Assembly (NCBI RefSeq): GCF_003846185.1 | Contig: NZ_ML123034.1 | Coordinates: 203,170-267,169 of the forward strand | Reading direction: 5' to 3' | Origin: Streptomyces sp. ADI96-02 | Lineage (GTDB): Bacteria > Actinomycetota > Actinomycetes > Streptomycetales > Streptomycetaceae | Length of the DNA: 64,000 nt | Part shown: in pieces, positions 1-8,586 of the stretch | Numbering within the stretch: the stretch's first letter is position 1 | How the letters are laid out: the number at the start of each line of letters is the position of its first letter | The notes under the pieces: model-generated | Database searches by the model: none | The model's input: the letters and a program-made list of their open reading frames with translations, nothing else | What the model was told of the DNA's origin: nothing | Made by a program: the position numbers and the translations under genes

Positions 1-580
1 CGTTTCCCTCGTAGACGTTGTCGGCGGACACGGTGACTCGGTACTTCTTGTCGAAACCCTTCGCCGGGTTGCCGACATCCGTGAGCGAGAGCTTGTACGG
101 ATCTCCGGACTCCCTGGCCAGCTTCGTGGGGAACTGCTTGGACGAACTTCCCCAGCTGTACTTGAATTCGCCGTCGTGCTCCAGTGTCGCTTGGCCCTTT
201 CGGTGCCTGGCGTCGACCGACGATGCCTGAATATTGAAGTAGTTTTCGAAAATGTACCGAGCGTTCGATCCGTTTTGCGCATCCACCGACGGAACGTAAG
301 AAATGCCGTAGCCGCCGGAGAGGCCACCCCCATCAACGTCGAAGCCGCCGTCGGGGGCCTTGGGGACACCGTTCACTTCCTTGGAATCCGTGCGCCCTTT
401 TTCCCTGTCGGCCGAGTATCCGAAATCGATGTGCATCTTCTCGGACGTCTGGTTCTGCACTTCGAGCTGAATCCGTTCCAGGTTTTCTTCGTTGTCGCTT
501 GCCTGGGCCTGCGTCCCTGGCAGCGCCACGACAGAGGCGGCCACAGCGGAGGCCAGAATGAGGATGGCACCTGTCTTCAT
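1..580 (-). CDS. Secreted protein of unknown function, 3' end cut off by window edge
   Basis: This reading frame on the minus strand starts at ATG 580 and stays open to base 1, giving at least 193 residues. The first 28 residues look like a Sec signal peptide: MKTG, a hydrophobic run AILILASAVAASVVAL, then a PGTQAQA cleavage region. The mature part is polar, rich in Asp, Asn, Gly and Lys, with no membrane segment and no Cys, so it is probably an exported soluble protein. A GAAAGG sequence about 10 bases upstream is the best ribosome site. I recognise no family. Its GC content is lower than that of its neighbours. The missing C-terminus prevents further assignment. Confidence 0.7.
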   Translation of the reverse strand, partial: MKTGAILILASAVAASVVALPGTQAQASDNEENLERIQLEVQNQTSEKMHIDFGYSADREKGRTDSKEVNGVPKAPDGGFDVDGGGLSGGYGISYVPSVDAQNGSNARYIFENYFNIQASSVDARHRKGQATLEHDGEFKYSWGSSSKQFPTKLARESGDPYKLSLTDVGNPAKGFDKKYRVTVSADNVYEGN

Positions 581-779
581 GGGGGGAGAACCTTTCGCGG
601 TCGGAGCGCGCGGGCGCTGGCTTGGTCCGACTTCACGCTCTCACGCGCCACCACGGGTCCCCCTGGGGACGATCCCTAAAGCCGCCCCGGTTCCGGGATG
701 AATTCCACGCGCGCATCGCACCCGCTGACCTGCATGCTGCGTGTACCTCGCCGCCATGGGCCGGCAGACCCAGCGCCCG

Positions 780-1091
780 TTATTCGGCGGGGGCCGGCGG
801 AGCCGCCCGGTGGGCGTCGGCGAGAGGTACCGTGGCGCCCGCTCCGGAGCGCACCGCTTCGACCACCATCTGGTGGAAGGACCGGCTCTCCTCCTCGGAC
901 GCGCACGGCACAGGGCTGCCCTCCAGCGTGAACCAGTCGGTGGAGCCGCTGTACTGGACGGCCACCGACGCCTGCCCCTCGATCCACGTGGTGTGCACGG
1001 TGAGGTCACCGCTCAGGATGCCCGCTTCAACGCTCCGGACTCCGCCGGTTCCCGCGAAGACACCTCTGGTCGTCCACGATGCCCAGCTCAT
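780..1091 (-). CDS. Conserved hypothetical protein, 103 aa
   Basis: A small soluble protein with strong Streptomyces codon bias. ATG 1091 (MSWASW) is preferred because GAAAGG lies about 11 bases upstream; a TTG at 1118 in the same frame would add nine residues but has no ribosome site. The middle part is beta-rich (LTVHTTW, ASVAVQYSG, WFTLEGSP), followed by a short helix and an Ala/Pro tail. There is no signal peptide or membrane segment. I do not recognise the family. Confidence 0.6.
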   Translation of the reverse strand: MSWASWTTRGVFAGTGGVRSVEAGILSGDLTVHTTWIEGQASVAVQYSGSTDWFTLEGSPVPCASEEESRSFHQMVVEAVRSGAGATVPLADAHRAAPPAPAE

Positions 1092-1211
1092 GAGATGTGG
1101 CCTTTCGGACAAGGACAAGTCGCTCTAGCGGCCCACTTTCGAGTATGGCACCGCCGATAGGGTGATGCACGGATGGACCGGTGTGCGCTCGGGACGGCCC
1201 TGGTGAGGGCG

Positions 1212-1721
1212 TCAGCGGCGCTCCAGCGCCCCGCGGACGAAGGCCGCCTGGCCCGCGTGCTGGAGGTCTTCGGCGAGGACGCTGATCAGCCGGGCACCGA
1301 GGGTGACCGGCGGCGACCACCTGTCGTCCACGATCCGGTCGAGCGCGAGGCCGCCGAGGCGGCCCAGGTAGCCGAGGGTCTGGTCGTGGACGGCGTCGTA
1401 GTAGCCGAGGAGCGGTTCGGCGGAGTCCACGCGCACCGCGGCCACGTCGTCGTCGCCATGCCCGTATCCGGTGTCGGCGTCCTCGAAGGGAAGGCCGAAG
1501 CGGTCCGCCCAGCCCTCGGTGAGCCAGATCTGGTCTCTTCCGGCGACGTCGGCGATGTGGTCGTCCTGGATGCGGGTGAGGTGCCAGACCAGCCAGGCGA
1601 TCGAGTTCGCCCCGGCGTCGAGCCGGGCGCTGAGGTCGTCGGCCGAGAGCCCTTCCACCGCCGCGTGCACCGTTTCCTTGATCCGGCCGAACGCCTCGAC
1701 CAGGATGTCTGCGCTGTTCAT
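1212..1721 (-). CDS. DinB / DUF664 family protein
   Basis: 169 residues. The fold suggested by the sequence is the four-helix DinB bundle, whose members are often thiol- or metal-dependent transferases or hydrolases in actinobacteria (mycothiol-linked). Conserved features are the WLVWHLTRIQDDH segment near residue 45 and LAEDLQHAGQAAFVRG near the C-terminus, which carry the histidines normally used as metal ligands. ATG 1721 is chosen because GGGGGA lies just upstream; the longer frame has an Arg/Pro-rich start typical of non-coding extension. It is probably cytoplasmic and transcribed alone. Substrate unknown. Confidence 0.85.
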   Translation of the reverse strand: MNSADILVEAFGRIKETVHAAVEGLSADDLSARLDAGANSIAWLVWHLTRIQDDHIADVAGRDQIWLTEGWADRFGLPFEDADTGYGHGDDDVAAVRVDSAEPLLGYYDAVHDQTLGYLGRLGGLALDRIVDDRWSPPVTLGARLISVLAEDLQHAGQAAFVRGALERR

Positions 1722-1882
1722 TCCCCCAGCTTCGCCCACCCCTCGAAGATGTGGGCGACGGACACGGCGGGCAGGGGCAGCGGGTGCGCGTCGAGGGCGC
1801 CGGCCGTCCACGCGTCCGCCTCGCCGGGCCCGGCCGTTCGGGCGGCGGCTGACGGCTCGACGGCGCCTCTCGCGGAACGGCC

Positions 1883-2587
1883 TCAGCCCCGGTCGTCGCC
1901 GTAGCGGACCGTGACGCGTTCGAAGCCGAGGGAGCTAAGCAGGCCCTTGAGCATGTCGGCCGTGTTCTTCTCGGCGCGGGCCGTCAGCCCGCTCTCCTTC
2001 GCCGCCTCGCCGATGTGCCGGACGGCGAGCTGGTTGACGGCCTGCTCGCTGCTCGGGTTGTCGGAGAAGAGGTCGCCGAGGCGGTCGAGGAGGCCGCGCT
2101 GCTTGGAGACGGCGTACGAACGGTCCGGGTCCAGGGCGGGCTTGCCGAGGGCCGCGTGCGGCAGCCGGATCTCGGCGGCCGTGCGGTCGTCGTTCACCAC
2201 GACCCCCTTCTCGCCGACCTTCCCCAGGTCGACGGAGGCCCCGACGGTGCCGGCGCCGACGAACAGCGTGCGGGTTCCGCGCACGGCGTCGGGCAGGAAC
2301 TTCGCGTCCTTCTCCAGGTCGACGACGACCTGGAAGTTGCCCGACGCGGCCTCGTACGTGCTCATGTCCTGGATCGACTTGAGGACGGCGGGGCCCGACC
2401 GGTCGTGCGTCTCCTCCCCGAAGAAGTCGTCCAGGCCCGGAAGCAGGCTGAGGCGGCTGCCGGCGAACAGCAGGGCCAGTACGGCCGCGCCGATGCCGAC
2501 GGCCTTCAGCAGGCCCCGTCCGGGACGGGTTTCGCGCTTGCCGCCGCTGTGCGGGGCTGTTTCCGTGGTTACGTCGCTGGACGTCAT
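1883..2587 (-). CDS. Membrane-anchored DUF4230 protein
   Basis: 234 residues: a short polar cytoplasmic N-terminus, one transmembrane helix at about residues 27-47 (LLKAVGIGAAVLALLFAG), and an extracytoplasmic domain. The domain has the DUF4230 pattern: an early SYEAASGNFQVVVDLEKD strand pair, a GTRTLFVGAGTVGASVDL segment, and a C-terminal helix that ends in a YGD strand. The family function is unknown. Downstream genes lie on the same strand but spacers of about 100 bp or more suggest separate control. Confidence 0.8.
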   Translation of the reverse strand: MTSSDVTTETAPHSGGKRETRPGRGLLKAVGIGAAVLALLFAGSRLSLLPGLDDFFGEETHDRSGPAVLKSIQDMSTYEAASGNFQVVVDLEKDAKFLPDAVRGTRTLFVGAGTVGASVDLGKVGEKGVVVNDDRTAAEIRLPHAALGKPALDPDRSYAVSKQRGLLDRLGDLFSDNPSSEQAVNQLAVRHIGEAAKESGLTARAEKNTADMLKGLLSSLGFERVTVRYGDDRG

Positions 2588-2687
2588 GACCAGCGTGTGA
2601 CCCGCCGACGCGTTTTCAGTCCATCTCCCCCGGAAAACAAGCCGGTTCGGCTGGGCTCGGGCCGTCGCGCGGGCCGGGTCGCGCTGT

Positions 2688-3482
2688 TCAGCGCGCTCCG
2701 GAGCCCGAGGTCTCGACCGTGTCGTCGTGCGACGAGGTGGTCACCGAGGTGGTGAGGTTCGCGGCCAGGCCGAGCACGAGGAACAGGACCACGAGCCACT
2801 TCGCGGCGCTGCTCATGACCAGGGGGCGGGTGGCAGAGCGGGGCCGGTCCCCGGTGGCCGCGACCGCGTCGTCGTCCCCGAAGAGCCCCTTGGGATAGGC
2901 GGGGGTGAGCATCATCGCGTACGCGGAGAACCGCATCCGGTAGCGCAGGGTGGCCGCCGTCGCCTCGAACAGGGGCCGCGGCATCCGGCCCAGGGCCAGC
3001 GTGATCAGCCACCACACGAAGGCGAGGACCCACCACCCGTACAGCGCCAGGCTCTGCACGACCGCCGCCGGGATCATCAGGAAGACGCGGAACAGGACGG
3101 CGAGCCGGTTGAGCGCGGTGGCCCGCGTCTCGGCCTGGACCGGGAAGTCGGGCGACGGGGTGAGCGCGAAGGGCGGGTAGCGGTCGATCAGCAGCATCTC
3201 GCTCGCGGACACGCGCATGTCGTAGCCGAGGAACCCGGTGAGGAACCGGAAGACAAAACCGGGCAGCCGGCCCAGCACCAGCGCGGCGAACCAGCCGACG
3301 ACGACGGTGACCAGCGCCGCGATGTGCAGGAAGAAGAGCACGACGAACTGCGGGATCAGCAGGAGCAGCCGTACCAGGACCGTCAGCCGTCGTTGACGGT
3401 CCGGCTCGACGATGTCCAGAACCGGTCTGAACTCGTCCGCGTCCCTCTCCTCGCGGCCCGGGCTCCACTGGCCTTCGGCCAT
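2688..3482 (-). CDS. DUF4389 membrane protein
   Basis: 264 residues with two related membrane blocks. Each begins with an amphipathic DRQRRLTVLVRLLLLIPQ or NRLAVLFRVFLMIPA segment followed by a hydrophobic hairpin and the sequence LGRLPGFVF or LGRMPRPLF, then a soluble stretch with YP. This internal repeat is the mark of DUF4389. A last transmembrane helix (WLVVLFLVLGLAANL, about residues 229-243) precedes a Thr/Ser-rich tail. Role unknown. A ribosome site GGAGG precedes ATG 3482. Confidence 0.85.
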   Translation of the reverse strand: MAEGQWSPGREERDADEFRPVLDIVEPDRQRRLTVLVRLLLLIPQFVVLFFLHIAALVTVVVGWFAALVLGRLPGFVFRFLTGFLGYDMRVSASEMLLIDRYPPFALTPSPDFPVQAETRATALNRLAVLFRVFLMIPAAVVQSLALYGWWVLAFVWWLITLALGRMPRPLFEATAATLRYRMRFSAYAMMLTPAYPKGLFGDDDAVAATGDRPRSATRPLVMSSAAKWLVVLFLVLGLAANLTTSVTTSSHDDTVETSGSGAR

Positions 3483-3568
3483 GTCGCACCTCCTCGGCAG
3501 GGTCCGTGCGGCGTCCGCGCGCAGGACGTCCCCTCACGCTGCGGCCGGGCCGCCGCCCCCGCAAACGG

Positions 3569-3619
3569 CCGCGGCCCGAACGGGTGCCCAGGAGTTCGGG
3601 TCACCCGTTCGGGCCGCGG
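3569..3619. terminator. Strong hairpin after the VanZ gene
   Basis: Two perfectly complementary 18-base arms (3569-3586 and 3602-3619) with a 15-base loop lie 55 bp after the stop of the VanZ-family gene and upstream of the DUF4389 gene. There is no U-tract, as is usual in Streptomyces. Most likely a terminator for the minus-strand gene at 3674-4354. Confidence 0.65.
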
Positions 3620-3673
3620 AGCCGGCGCGAGGCGTCAGCCCCGGGGGCGTCCTCAGCACTGCTGAGGCGTCCT

Positions 3674-4354
3674 TCAGCGCCTGCGGAAGCGGTCGAGCAC
3701 GGTGTGTGCGCGGCCGGGGGCGGGCCCGGTACTCGTTCCGGCCGCCTGCTTCCCGGTGAGTGTCTTCGCTCCGTTCCCGCGCGCCGGTTCCGGCTTCGTT
3801 TCCGGCTTCGTTTCCGGCTTCGGTTCGGCCTCCGGCGCGGCCGTGGGCACGGGCTCCGGCCGCGGCGCGTCGGCGTACACGTAGTAGCGGTGGCTGATCC
3901 GGCGGCCCAGCAGCAGGTAGCCGAGGAGCGCGCCCGACGTGTTGAGGATGACGTCGTCCACGTCGAAGGCGCGCCCCACGACCAGGGCGCCCTGGATCAG
4001 CTCGACGACGATCATGACGACCGCCGTCAGCAGCGTCAGACGGATCATCCGCAGGCGCCGCGACACGATGAAGGGCAGCAGGAGCCCGAACGGGACACCG
4101 AGCAGGAGGTTGCCGCCCGCCTGCTTGCACGCGGCGAGGAAGGTGTAGTCCTCGGCGTACTCGCGCAGCGAACGGCCGGGTTGCAGGTTCGATGTCACGA
4201 GGTCCTCGGAGGCCGGTGACGGCGTGAGCGTCACCCTGGCCAGAAAGACGGAGAACGCCACCAGTCCCAGCAGCACCACCGTCAGCACCGCGACGCGCAT
4301 CAGCAGCCGCGCCCATGTTCCCTGTCCCTGGCGGGAGTCAGCCTCTGCAGTCAT
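3674..4354 (-). CDS. VanZ-family membrane protein with proline-rich tail
   Basis: 226 residues. The N-terminal transmembrane helix (about 18-39) is followed by a periplasmic loop with FLAACKQAGGNLLLGVPFG, two further helices (TLLTAVVMIVVELIQGAL) and the typical VanZ segment DVDDVILNTSGALLGYLLLG. VanZ proteins in enterococci lower teicoplanin sensitivity; in actinomycetes the role is mostly unknown. The C-terminal 65 residues are cytoplasmic, with a KPET/KPE repeat encoded by 12-bp tandem repeats. ATG 4354 (MTAEADS) gives the usual family length; a longer frame upstream lacks a ribosome site. Confidence 0.85.
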   Translation of the reverse strand: MTAEADSRQGQGTWARLLMRVAVLTVVLLGLVAFSVFLARVTLTPSPASEDLVTSNLQPGRSLREYAEDYTFLAACKQAGGNLLLGVPFGLLLPFIVSRRLRMIRLTLLTAVVMIVVELIQGALVVGRAFDVDDVILNTSGALLGYLLLGRRISHRYYVYADAPRPEPVPTAAPEAEPKPETKPETKPEPARGNGAKTLTGKQAAGTSTGPAPGRAHTVLDRFRRR

Positions 4355-4450
4355 GGCGGTCGAATGCCCCCGACGGACCGGAACACACCCGTGCGGGACG
4401 CCCGGCGGGAATACGTCCGGCCTTCCGCCGCCGCCTGCGACGATGGGCGC

Positions 4451-4951
4451 ATGAACGCACGTGAGAAGAAGGACCGGCTGGCCGAGGCGGAGCGGCTGCG
4501 CACCGGAGGGCGGCCCGAGGAGGCGCGCGAGCGGCTGCTGGCGCTGACCACCCGGTTCCCCGACGACGCCGAAGTCGCGTACCGGACCGCATGCGTCCAT
4601 GACGTCCTGGGCCTGGAGACGGAGGCCGTGCCGTACTACGAACGCAGCCTGGCGGGCGCCGGTCTCGGCGCGGAGGACCGGCGCGGCGCACTGCTCGGCC
4701 TGGGCAGTACGTACCGGGTGCTGGGGCGTTACGGGCAGTCGGTGGAGACGCTGCGCCGCGGGGTGGAGGAGTTTCCGGACGACGGCGCTCTGCGGACGTT
4801 CCTGTCGATGGCACTGTTCAACATCGGTGAGCACGACGAGTCCATGCGGCTGCTGCTGGAGCTGGTGGCGGCGACCAGCGACGACGAGCATGTGCGGCGG
4901 TACCGGCAGGCGATCGCCCACTACGCGAAGGATCTGCGCGCCACCGCCTGA
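4451..4951 (+). CDS. Tetratricopeptide repeat protein
   Basis: 166 residues built of helical pairs of TPR type: EAERLRTGGRPEEARERLLALTTRFPDD, VHDVLGLETEAVPYYERSL and TYRVLGRYGQSVETLRRGV. It matches the small cytoplasmic TPR proteins common in actinomycetes that probably act as protein-binding scaffolds. ATG 4451 (MNAREKK) is chosen; upstream in-frame sequence is Arg/Pro-rich and not TPR-like. It is divergent from the VanZ gene, with starts 96 bp apart, so both promoters lie between 4355 and 4450. Confidence 0.8.
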   Translation: MNAREKKDRLAEAERLRTGGRPEEARERLLALTTRFPDDAEVAYRTACVHDVLGLETEAVPYYERSLAGAGLGAEDRRGALLGLGSTYRVLGRYGQSVETLRRGVEEFPDDGALRTFLSMALFNIGEHDESMRLLLELVAATSDDEHVRRYRQAIAHYAKDLRATA

Positions 4952-5021
4952 CGGCGGGGCGCGGCGCGCCGTGCGGCCGGTCGCGCGCACGTACGGGGCG
5001 GCCCGCGCCGACAATGCACCC

Positions 5022-5777
5022 GTGCACTCCCCCTCCGCGCCCTCCTCCCCCACCGGTCCCTCCTCGCCCGCTCCCCGGGACCACGGTGTCCGGCGGCGCG
5101 GTGAGTGGGGGCCGCTGTTGTTGTCGGCGGCCTCGGGCGCGGCGGACGCGTTCGTCTTCCTGTGCGTGGGTGAGGTCTTCGCGGGGGTGATGACCGGGAA
5201 TCTGGTGCTGCTCGGCGCCTCGGCAGCCGGCGCGGGTGAGAACGGGGTGGCGCTGAAGGTGGTGGCCGCGCTGGGAGCGTACGCCGCCGGGGTCGCCGCA
5301 GGCGCGGTGCTGGCCGGGCGGCTGGGCCTGCGGCTCCGGGTGCTGCTGCGCGTCGAGACCGTCCTGCTCGGCGCGGCGGCGGTCCTGTGGGGACTGGACC
5401 TGGTCCCGTCGTACGGCGACCGGATCGGGCTGCTCGCTCTGGTGTCGGTGGCGATGGGGGTGCAGGCCCGTATCGGGGGAACGCCGACGAACTACTTCAC
5501 CGGCACGCTGACCTCGCTCGCCCGGCGGGTGGCCGAGCGGGAGCTGCGGGCCGGGGACGGGTGGCTGACGGGCCGGCTGGTCGCGGTGGTCGCCGGGGCG
5601 CTGCTGGCCGGGCTGACGCAGCGGTGGTGGAGTCCGGGCGCCGCGGTGGGTCCGGTGGTCCTGGCGGCGTGCGCGCTGGCTCTCGAAGAGGCGGGCCGCC
5701 GTCGGCCGCGGCGGGACACGGGGAAGCCCCGGCCGGATCGGGGGAATCCAGCCGGGGCGGCTCAAGGGTGGCCGTGA
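5022..5777 (+). CDS. YoaK (DUF1275) family membrane protein
   Basis: 251 residues with a Ser/Pro-rich N-terminus and about six transmembrane helices. The DUF1275 hallmarks are present: AASGAADAFVFLCVGEVFAGVMTGNLVLLG at the start and the later MGVQARIGGTPTNYFTGTLTSLA segment. Members resemble small permeases, but the substrate is unknown. GTG 5022 is the likely start. The C-terminal tail is Arg-rich and overlaps a hairpin-forming sequence. Confidence 0.85.
   Translation: MHSPSAPSSPTGPSSPAPRDHGVRRRGEWGPLLLSAASGAADAFVFLCVGEVFAGVMTGNLVLLGASAAGAGENGVALKVVAALGAYAAGVAAGAVLAGRLGLRLRVLLRVETVLLGAAAVLWGLDLVPSYGDRIGLLALVSVAMGVQARIGGTPTNYFTGTLTSLARRVAERELRAGDGWLTGRLVAVVAGALLAGLTQRWWSPGAAVGPVVLAACALALEEAGRRRPRRDTGKPRPDRGNPAGAAQGWP
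5725..5763 (+). terminator. Hairpin overlapping the 3' end of the YoaK gene
   Basis: A left arm starting AGCCCCGGCCGGAT (5725) pairs with ATCCAGCCGGGGCGGCT, with few mismatches, around a short G-rich loop. The stem lies inside the last codons, just before the stop at 5777. It may serve as terminator; the position within coding sequence lowers confidence. Confidence 0.4.
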
Positions 5778-6005
5778 AGGGCGGTCGCCTCCTGGCGAAG
5801 GGCTCCATGGGGCTTCAGCCGAACGATCTTCCCCATGGGCGAGAGGTGAGGCCCGGGGACACTGTTCCCTTCACGTCCACGTATAGATGAACGATAAACC
5901 ACTGGTCGGTGTTCCCGGCGACGGCGGGCCGCCGATGTGATCCACGGCACGGAATCCCGCCCTCCCCTTCCGGTGGACCCACTCGGCGTCCGCCCCGACC
6001 TCCGG

Positions 6006-6266
6006 TCAGCTCTCCGGCGTCCCACCGTCGCCGTAGCGGCGGCGGAACTTCTCGACGCGTCCGGCCGTGTCGAGCACCTGGCGACCACCCGTGTAAAACG
6101 GATGGCTCGCGGACGAGGTCTCCACGTCGATGACGGGGTAGGTGTTGCCGTCCTCCCACGTCACCCGCTCGCCGGAATCAGCGGTCGAACGGGTCAGGAA
6201 GGACGTGCCCGCGACCCGGTCACGGAAGACGACGGGACGCGATTCGGGGTGGATACGGGGCTTCAT
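6006..6266 (-). CDS. rpmE2: 50S ribosomal protein L31 type B
   Basis: 86 residues starting [16 protein letters not shown]. This is the long, zinc-independent form of L31: the CxxC pairs of the zinc-binding form are absent and the C-terminal [26 protein letters not shown] block is typical. Such paralogues replace the zinc-containing protein when zinc is scarce and are usually repressed by Zur. It lies 91 bp downstream of rpmG on the same strand, probably in one transcript. AGGAAGGA precedes the ATG. Confidence 0.95.
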   Translation of the reverse strand: MKPRIHPESRPVVFRDRVAGTSFLTRSTADSGERVTWEDGNTYPVIDVETSSASHPFYTGGRQVLDTAGRVEKFRRRYGDGGTPES

Positions 6267-6306
6267 GGATGCGTTCCTTCCTCATCGCCGTGCGGCGGTG
6301 GCGTTC

Positions 6307-6354
6307 GCGGGCGCCGGGCAGAGCGGCCCGGTCGGCCATCTCGCGGAAACGGCT
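6307..6354 (-). pseudogene. rpsN: Probable 3' remnant of rpsN (zinc-independent S14)
   Basis: Directly after the rpmG stop, in the same frame, the minus strand reads SRFREMADRAALPGAR. This matches the pattern R-x-R-E-[ML]-A-x4-L-P-G-x-R found at the C-terminus of bacterial S14 proteins. The first 80 or so codons of an rpsN gene, including its start, are missing. In other actinomycetes, rpsN is a neighbour of these rpmE2 and rpmG paralogues, so a deletion that left only the 3' end is the simplest reading. Too short to code for a functional protein. Confidence 0.5.
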
Positions 6355-6357
6355 CGT

Positions 6358-6522
6358 TCAGCGGGTCTCGCGGAACAGCACGTGCTGTCCGGCGGCGGAG
6401 TCGAACTTGCGCAGCTCCAGCCGGTCGGGGGTGTTGCGGCGGTTCTTGCGGGTCACATAGCTCCGGCCCGTTCCGGCGGTCGACCGGAGGGTCACGATCG
6501 GCCTGAGTTCACTGCGTGCCAT
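6358..6522 (-). CDS. rpmG: 50S ribosomal protein L33, Cys-less form
   Basis: 54 residues, [19 protein letters not shown] followed by [21 protein letters not shown]. This is the conserved L33 sequence without the four zinc-binding cysteines, so it is the zinc-independent paralogue. A good ribosome site (GGGAGG) precedes ATG 6522. First gene of the small minus-strand operon with rpmE2; a degenerate Zur-like site lies about 44 bp upstream. Confidence 0.93.
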   Translation of the reverse strand: MARSELRPIVTLRSTAGTGRSYVTRKNRRNTPDRLELRKFDSAAGQHVLFRETR

Positions 6523-7021
6523 GGGCGCCTCCCGTTGTTCCGGGGTCCCGGCCCCTTAACAGGAACGGGATTCGTTTTCGTTCTGGTCGGATAACACGGT
6601 CGGCCCCGTCGGCATTCCCGGCCCGGACGCCCCGGCAGGACGCCCGACCACGACCGCTCGCCCGAGGGAGCGGGACACTTCGGCGAGCGCGCTCCGGCCG
6701 TCCACCCCAAGCCCATCCTTCGAAAACGCTCACGACCCCGGACACACCTTCCGCCTCCGTCGCCCGCAGGGCCGAACCGGGACATCCCGGCCGGAGCACC
6801 GCAGCCCGTCAGGGCCTTCACTGTTCGGACACTCCGTCAATCTCCTTCACCCGCAAGCCTGTTCGGGATATCACCTCACCATCGAGCCCATGGCATATGC
6901 CAGAAGCAACAACGTATCGAGTGTCGCCAAATCCCTTACGGGCTCCGCGAGGCTGTGCGAAAGTCGGAAGCGGCCCACCCCCCTCAGAACCGGCCGAGCC
7001 GCGCCTGTATCGGAGTACGAG
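6523..7021. other. Intergenic region between rpmG and the SpoIIE-type phosphatase gene
   Basis: 499 bp between two divergently transcribed genes, so it holds both promoters. The rpmG side contains the candidate Zur site at 6566-6580. The right half (6820-6960) has locally lower GC. I see no convincing small gene, hairpin or repeat in it. Confidence 0.6.
6566..6580 (-). promoter_or_regulatory. Degenerate Zur-like operator before rpmG
   Basis: On the minus strand this reads CGAAAACGAATCCCG. The left half matches the GAAAACGA half of the Streptomyces Zur box (about TGAAAACGATTTTCA), the right half matches poorly; by eye 10 of 15 positions agree. It lies about 44 bp before the rpmG start. The assignment rests mainly on context. 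Confidence 0.3.
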
Positions 7022-8446
7022 ATGCCGTCCCATCTGTTCGCGGACCGCCCCGCACCACAGCAACCCGCGCACGATGCCGTCGACGCCTTGATCCACCGAG
7101 CGCACCGACTGCGCGGGGACGTGGACGCCGTGCGGCGGGACGCCGTCACCGACGAGGAGAACGCCCAGCTGCGCTGGCAGCGCGCCCTGTGCGAGCTCGC
7201 CGTCCACCACCTGGACAACCTCGGCGCGCATCTGAGCCAGCTCAGGGCGGGCCTGCCGGAGCAGCGGTCCACGGGCACCGCCCCCGACCGCCGGCGGGCT
7301 GCCGCTCCCCTCGATGCCTCGCCGCCGAGCCGGGTGGGCAGCGCCGAGTGGAACCTCCTCACCGACGAGGTCAGCTGGTCGAAGGAGCTCTACGAGATCC
7401 TCGGCCGGCCCCGCGAATCGGAGCCGCTGTCACTGGACGAGATGCCCTCCGTCCTGCTGCCCGAGGACCAGCCGCTGCTCACCTCCATGGTCACGGGGTG
7501 CCTCGTGGACGGCCGGCCGATGGACGGGGAGTTCCGGATCGTGCGGCCCGACCGCCGGCTGCGCACCGTGCACATGACGGGCGAGCCGGTTCTCGACGCC
7601 CACGGCCGCACCGCCTCCATGTGGGCGGTCCTGCGGGACGTCAGCGAGCTGCGCCGCGGTGAGGAGGCCGTGAGCCGGAGCCAGGACTCGGTGCGCCACG
7701 AGGAGCACATCGAGCGCACCGAGCACCGGATGGCCGTGGAACTCCAGGAGGCCGTCCTGCCGCCGTGGCGCGGTTCGCTGCGCCTGCCGCGCCAGGGCCC
7801 CGGCGCGCTGGACATCGCCGCCCACTACCTCCCCTCCCGGTCCAGCGGTCTGATCGGCGGCGACTGGTACGACGCGATGGAACTGCCGGACGGCCGCACG
7901 CTGCTGAGCGTCGGCGACCTGGCCGGCCACGGCATCCCCGCCACCTCCGCCATGGCCATGCTGCTCGGCGCCCTGCGCGGCATGGCGGTCGCCGGGATCG
8001 AGCCGGGCGCACTGATGGGCCACCTCAACCAACTGCTCGAATCGTCGATCCAGCCGGCGCTGGGCAGCGCCCTGTGCTGCCGCTTCGATCCGGCCACCGG
8101 CATCCTCTCGTGGTCGCAGGCCGGGCATCCCGCACCACTGCTCTTCCGCGACGGAACGGGTCGGCTCCTTCCCCCGCCGGACGGGGTGCTGCTCGGCGCC
8201 GCCTCCGAGGTCGCCTTCGAGCAGGACGAGGTACGCCTGCTCCCCGGTGACGTACTGGTGCTCCACACCGACGGCCTGACGCGGCGCAGCGACCGGGGCG
8301 CGGGTCCGGAGGCCCTGCTGGGGCTGGCTCCCCGCTTCGCCCGTGCCCGTACGGCACAGGAGTGCGTCCGGTCCGTCGTCGAGGAGTTCGGCGGGTCGGA
8401 GCGCCTGGACGACGCGTGCGTGCTGGTCGCCCGGTTCGGCGGGTGA
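7022..8446 (+). CDS. PP2C-type (SpoIIE) phosphatase with PAS domain
   Basis: 474 residues. Order: an N-terminal helical region (1-95), a PAS domain (about 105-215, with WNLLTDEVSWSKELYEILGR), a short coiled linker (220-250) and a SpoIIE phosphatase domain (255-474). Metal-binding acidic motifs are visible: GGDWYDAMEL, VGDLAGHG, HTDGLTRR and LDDACVL. Such proteins dephosphorylate anti-anti-sigma factors and so control sigma-factor release. ATG 7022 is chosen since GGAG lies 7 bases upstream. No partner anti-sigma gene adjoins it. The PAS domain suggests control by a small-molecule or redox signal. Confidence 0.9.
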   Translation: MPSHLFADRPAPQQPAHDAVDALIHRAHRLRGDVDAVRRDAVTDEENAQLRWQRALCELAVHHLDNLGAHLSQLRAGLPEQRSTGTAPDRRRAAAPLDASPPSRVGSAEWNLLTDEVSWSKELYEILGRPRESEPLSLDEMPSVLLPEDQPLLTSMVTGCLVDGRPMDGEFRIVRPDRRLRTVHMTGEPVLDAHGRTASMWAVLRDVSELRRGEEAVSRSQDSVRHEEHIERTEHRMAVELQEAVLPPWRGSLRLPRQGPGALDIAAHYLPSRSSGLIGGDWYDAMELPDGRTLLSVGDLAGHGIPATSAMAMLLGALRGMAVAGIEPGALMGHLNQLLESSIQPALGSALCCRFDPATGILSWSQAGHPAPLLFRDGTGRLLPPPDGVLLGAASEVAFEQDEVRLLPGDVLVLHTDGLTRRSDRGAGPEALLGLAPRFARARTAQECVRSVVEEFGGSERLDDACVLVARFGG

Positions 8447-8586
8447 GCCGGTTCGGGGCATGCGGAAGCGCCTGCGCACAGGAGGGTTCGCCGCCCGCCG
8501 CACGGACGGCGTCACGACACGGCGCGGGCTGCACCCGCTGCGAGGCCTCGACGCGGGGTGCGCGCGAGCCCGGATCGGGGGCCGGT

